Of a DNA stretch of 64,000 nucleotides, positions 62,039 through 64,000 are shown in pieces. Below the pieces are notes generated by a model. It was not told the origin of the DNA and made no database searches. It worked only from the letters and a program-made list of their open reading frames with translations. Each line of letters starts with the position of its first letter. Position 1 is the stretch's first letter. Both the position numbers and the translations under genes were made by a program. The stretch is from Paenibacillus naphthalenovorans (GTDB taxonomy: Bacteria; Bacillota; Bacilli; Paenibacillales; NBRC-103111): NCBI RefSeq assembly GCF_900099895.1, contig NZ_FNDY01000012.1, positions 62,001 to 126,000 of the forward strand, read 5' to 3'.

Positions 62039-62063
62039 GAACCCGCGGGATCGGGGTTTTTGA
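62039..62063 (+). terminator. weak terminator after the HPr-like gene
   Basis: AACCCG and CGGGGTT form a short bulged stem followed by TTTTTG; convergent minus-strand gene downstream. Confidence 0.45.
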
Positions 62064-62065
62064 GG

Positions 62066-62365
62066 TTATTGCCGCTGATCGCGTTTTAACTGCACATCAA
62101 GCACAAACGTGCCGAACGGAACGAGCGATGCGATCAAAGCGCCGATTCCCCGCATAATCGACCAACGATGCACGAACATCACCTGCGCAACCGCGATAAG
62201 GAATAGAATGAAGAGCAGCCCGTGCAGCGCTCCTACGATCCTGACGGCCATAGGAAAATCGGCAAAATATTTGAGCGGCATGGCGATCAAGAGGAGCACA
62301 AGATAAGATATCCCTTCGTACAAAGCGGCGAGACGAAGACGCCCTAAAGGCGTTCTCCATGTCAT
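62066..62365 (-). CDS. DUF3817 membrane protein (YdzA-like)
   Basis: 99 aa with three TM helices. LRLAALYEGISYLVLLLIAMPLK, RIVGALHGLLFILFLIAVAQV and the closing GTFVLDVQLKR match DUF3817, small integral membrane proteins of unknown function. On the minus strand AAGGAGGTG (complement of about 62371-62380) sits 6-8 bases before the ATG; a TATAAT-like -10 is seen in the AT-rich stretch upstream. Convergent with the HPr-like gene. Confidence 0.85.
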   Translation of the reverse strand: MTWRTPLGRLRLAALYEGISYLVLLLIAMPLKYFADFPMAVRIVGALHGLLFILFLIAVAQVMFVHRWSIMRGIGALIASLVPFGTFVLDVQLKRDQRQ

Positions 62366-62611
62366 AAATGCACACCTCCTTATAATACAATACTTTCATT
62401 ATATACCAATTTTGCGGCAGATCTATGGCTGAATTTATTTGTTCGGAATATGTTCAATTTGTCGGTTCGTTTCATCATGGAGACAGGGAAAATATAGCTT
62501 GTGAAAGAGGTTGAAAATTCCGCTTTTTTGATTCACAATGGGTAAGGGTCTGTACCGGACGAGAACTCCATCATTTCCAAACATCGGGCGATAGCAAAGG
62601 AGGCTTGCCGC

Positions 62612-63133
62612 ATGAACGGGTTCGAAATCGTGAGTACCATCGTGGTTATGAACGTGGTGTATGTATCTCTATTTACGATCCGTATCATTCTCGTAATGAA
62701 AGCAAGGCGATTGTTGGCCGCTTTGATCAGCATGGCTGAAGTGTTCATCTATTTAATGGCATTAAATATTGTACTGAAAAATATTGATGAACCAATTAAT
62801 CTGGCCGCGTATTGTCTTGGCTGGGGTGCAGGCGTATGGCTTGGCATTAAAATAGAGGAATGGCTGGCGCTTGGGTATACGACTCTGCAGATTGTAGTCG
62901 ATCATGAAGCAAACTTGCTTCCGCTCCAGCTGCGTGAGAAAGGCTTTGGCGTGACGAGCTGGTTGGCGGAGGGCCGGGATGGCCCCCGGTTGGTCATGCA
63001 GGTGCTTGCCAAACGGAATCAAGAAAAAAATCTGATGAAGCTCATTGAAAATATCGCGCCCAAGGCCTTCGTGATTTCGTATGAACCTCGGACGTTCCGC
63101 GGCGGGTTCTGGACCAAAATTCTGAAGCGCTAA
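62612..63133 (+). CDS. UPF0316 / DUF2179 membrane protein
   Basis: 173 aa. Three N-terminal helices (VSTIVVMNVVYVSLFTIRII, LLAALISMAEVFIYLMAL, LAAYCLGWGAGVWLG) followed by a cytoplasmic DUF2179-like domain (LREKGFGVTSWLAEGRDGPRLVMQVLAKRN ...). This is the UPF0316 family; the C-terminal domain is of the kind that binds nucleotides in some YitT proteins, unproven here. AAAGGAGGCTTGCCGC precedes ATG 62612. The gap 62366-62611 is AT-rich and shows no clear promoter for this gene. Confidence 0.88.
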   Translation: MNGFEIVSTIVVMNVVYVSLFTIRIILVMKARRLLAALISMAEVFIYLMALNIVLKNIDEPINLAAYCLGWGAGVWLGIKIEEWLALGYTTLQIVVDHEANLLPLQLREKGFGVTSWLAEGRDGPRLVMQVLAKRNQEKNLMKLIENIAPKAFVISYEPRTFRGGFWTKILKR

Positions 63134-63225
63134 CCGCTTCAAGAAGAGCAATAGACCCTTTATTTGTTCTGCGGCTCTTTTATGCTGTTGCTGCGTTCCT
63201 CATATTGATCTTATGATGTTGTCAT

Positions 63226-63760
63226 TTACCAAGGAGTATGAAGAAGACTAAAATCCCGTGCGGCAGGTCGTTTCACGCAGTAATTCAAGCACTCCGGCAT
63301 TCGCCGGATATCTTTGTCCTTCAGTGCTCCGAGCGCAGCGATCTGAAGCCAATTGCGTTTAAGCAAATAATCGCTCTCGTACTGCAGTTCAAAGCCTTGG
63401 TCGTACAAGTTGAAAAGGAACGGCTCCGAACGAGCTGACGCAATCCAGCGCCAGAAGAAGCCCGTGTCTGCTGCTAATTTGTTTCAATCGATCCAGATCG
63501 TTCAAGACTCCGGTGGAAGTCTCCCCATGAACCGCCCACATCCATCCGTACCCTCCAGAGTTCGCGGTTTCCTCCAAACGCTCGTAATCCAAGGGCTCTC
63601 CATAGGGGGATGGAATGACATCAAAATCCAGATCCCAGCGGCAGATGACGATAAAGCTTGAGCTCCCGGGTTGTACCCGAATGATGCCCATATCATACTC
63701 ATGACGGCTCAAATAACGGTCCAAGAAACGTATTAAACCATATAAAAGCGAAAAGGCTTC
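63226..63760 (-). pseudogene. class-V aminotransferase remnant
   Basis: On the minus strand, a frame starting near 63760 reads through SPYGEPLDYERLEETA and VHGETSTGVLNDLDRLKQIS to LLLALDCVSSFGAVPF, the mid-part of a class-V (fold type I) PLP aminotransferase including the cofactor Asp. It stops at 63389. A shifted frame resumes as LYDQGFELQYESDYLLKRNWLQ, likely the C-terminal part. The glycine-rich N-terminus and the PLP lysine region are missing, so the gene is dead through deletion and frameshift. Confidence 0.65.
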
Positions 63761-63893
63761 TTCCGGCATTGCGTGCTCCCGCATTGCCGCTGCCCAGCGT
63801 ACGTAAATCTCTCCCGTCCTTTAAGCGGACGATCCAATACCCTGCAAAAAAGCCTCCCAGCAAATAATTTAAGACCAGCATACTTGCTTCCAT
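63759..63893 (-). pseudogene. PlsY-like glycerol-3-phosphate acyltransferase remnant
   Basis: From the ATG at 63893 on the minus strand, about 45 codons read LNYLLGGFFAGYWIVRL then DLRTLGSGNAGARNAGR, the first helix and motif 1 (GSGNxGxxNxxR) of PlsY-type acyltransferases. Similarity ends abruptly near 63759, where the aminotransferase remnant begins, and the frame stops at 63699. A full PlsY needs about 190 aa with two more motifs. Best read as a deletion fusing two neighbouring genes. Confidence 0.65.
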
Positions 63894-63961
63894 CCATTGC
63901 ATCTCCACCATACTCCCAAGCAACCGCCGTATTCTTGAGCCTAACCCTAGCTAGGATCATT

Positions 63962-63990
63962 TTTATATTAAGGCCTGAAGCTTCGTGCAA
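63962..63990 (-). promoter_or_regulatory. minus-strand promoter upstream of the PlsY-like remnant
   Basis: On the minus strand TTGCAC (63990-63985), 17 bp, TATAAA (63967-63962). It reads towards the remnant and may be the surviving promoter of the lost gene. Confidence 0.5.
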
Positions 63991-64000
63991 AAAGTACTAT

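Noticed and set aside
1-64000. CRISPR arrays, tRNA or rRNA genes, insertion sequences, prophage
   Set aside because: No direct-repeat arrays, clover-leaf sequences, transposase frames or phage genes were seen by eye; a covariance and repeat search would confirm.

Overview
The window is a chromosomal segment of an endospore-forming member of the Bacillota, most likely Paenibacillus or a close relative in the Paenibacillaceae. The evidence is the gene order, which follows the Bacillus subtilis polC-nusA-infB-pnp-dap-spoIIIE-ymf-recA-miaB segment almost gene for gene; the sporulation genes (dpaAB, spoIIIE, sleB, spoVS, ylxY, tepA); and protein sequences that are clearly Bacilli but not Bacillus. 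Strong AGGAGG ribosome sites are the rule and many genes start with TTG or GTG. No tRNA, rRNA, CRISPR array, insertion sequence or prophage was seen.

Layout. 1-11297: 3' part of polC, then the translation/transcription operon rimP-nusA-rnpM-ylxQ-infB-rbfA-nrnA-truB-ribF. 11466-16597: rpsO, pnp, ylxY, mlpA. 16590-22039: dut, then dipicolinate synthase dpaAB with asd-dapG-dapA, which joins lysine/diaminopimelate synthesis to spore dipicolinic acid. 22248-28606: RNase J, tepA-ylzJ, spoIIIE and the cortex hydrolase sleB. 28687-35537: the ymfF-ymfH-ymfI-ymfJ / ymfK-rodZ block, interrupted by a decayed gene and a lipoprotein gene. 35807-41684: yajQ, rimO-pgsA-cinA, recA-recX. 41957-51407: rny-ymdB, spoVS, a dipeptidase, korAB, pduL, miaB-ricA.

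After ricA (51407) the collinearity ends. cotE-mutS-mutL do not follow within the window. Instead there is an accessory stretch: a soluble cytochrome P450, a 51-codon gene, nikR, a run of small genes ending in a histidine-rich YmaF protein with six HxH pairs, a split chromate transporter, the helicase hrpB, a membrane M48 protease with a hydrolase-like neighbour, a Crh-like HPr paralogue, and small membrane proteins. The last ~870 bases hold fused minus-strand remnants of a PlsY-like acyltransferase and a class-V aminotransferase.

Regulation visible in the DNA: good sigma-A promoters before rimP, rnjA, rimO, recA, rny, miaB and the HPr-like gene; a LexA box at recA; sigma-G-like promoters before tepA and sleB; a sigma-H-like promoter before spoVS; a sigma-K-like promoter before dpaA; a near-consensus cre box on the promoter of the Crh-like gene; a perfect 17-bp palindrome at the rny start site; and about twenty intrinsic terminators or hairpins.

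The most unusual items are an ATT start codon that appears unavoidable for ymdB, the Crh-like protein with Glu in place of the phosphorylatable His and a cre box on its own promoter, a promoter-terminator pair before recA that would make a ~45-nt RNA, and the nikR/HxH-rich small-gene cluster with an unexplained hairpin-rich intergenic region. No large undescribed multi-gene system was recognised; most of the window is conserved core chromosome. All motif and promoter calls were made by eye, with no database search.
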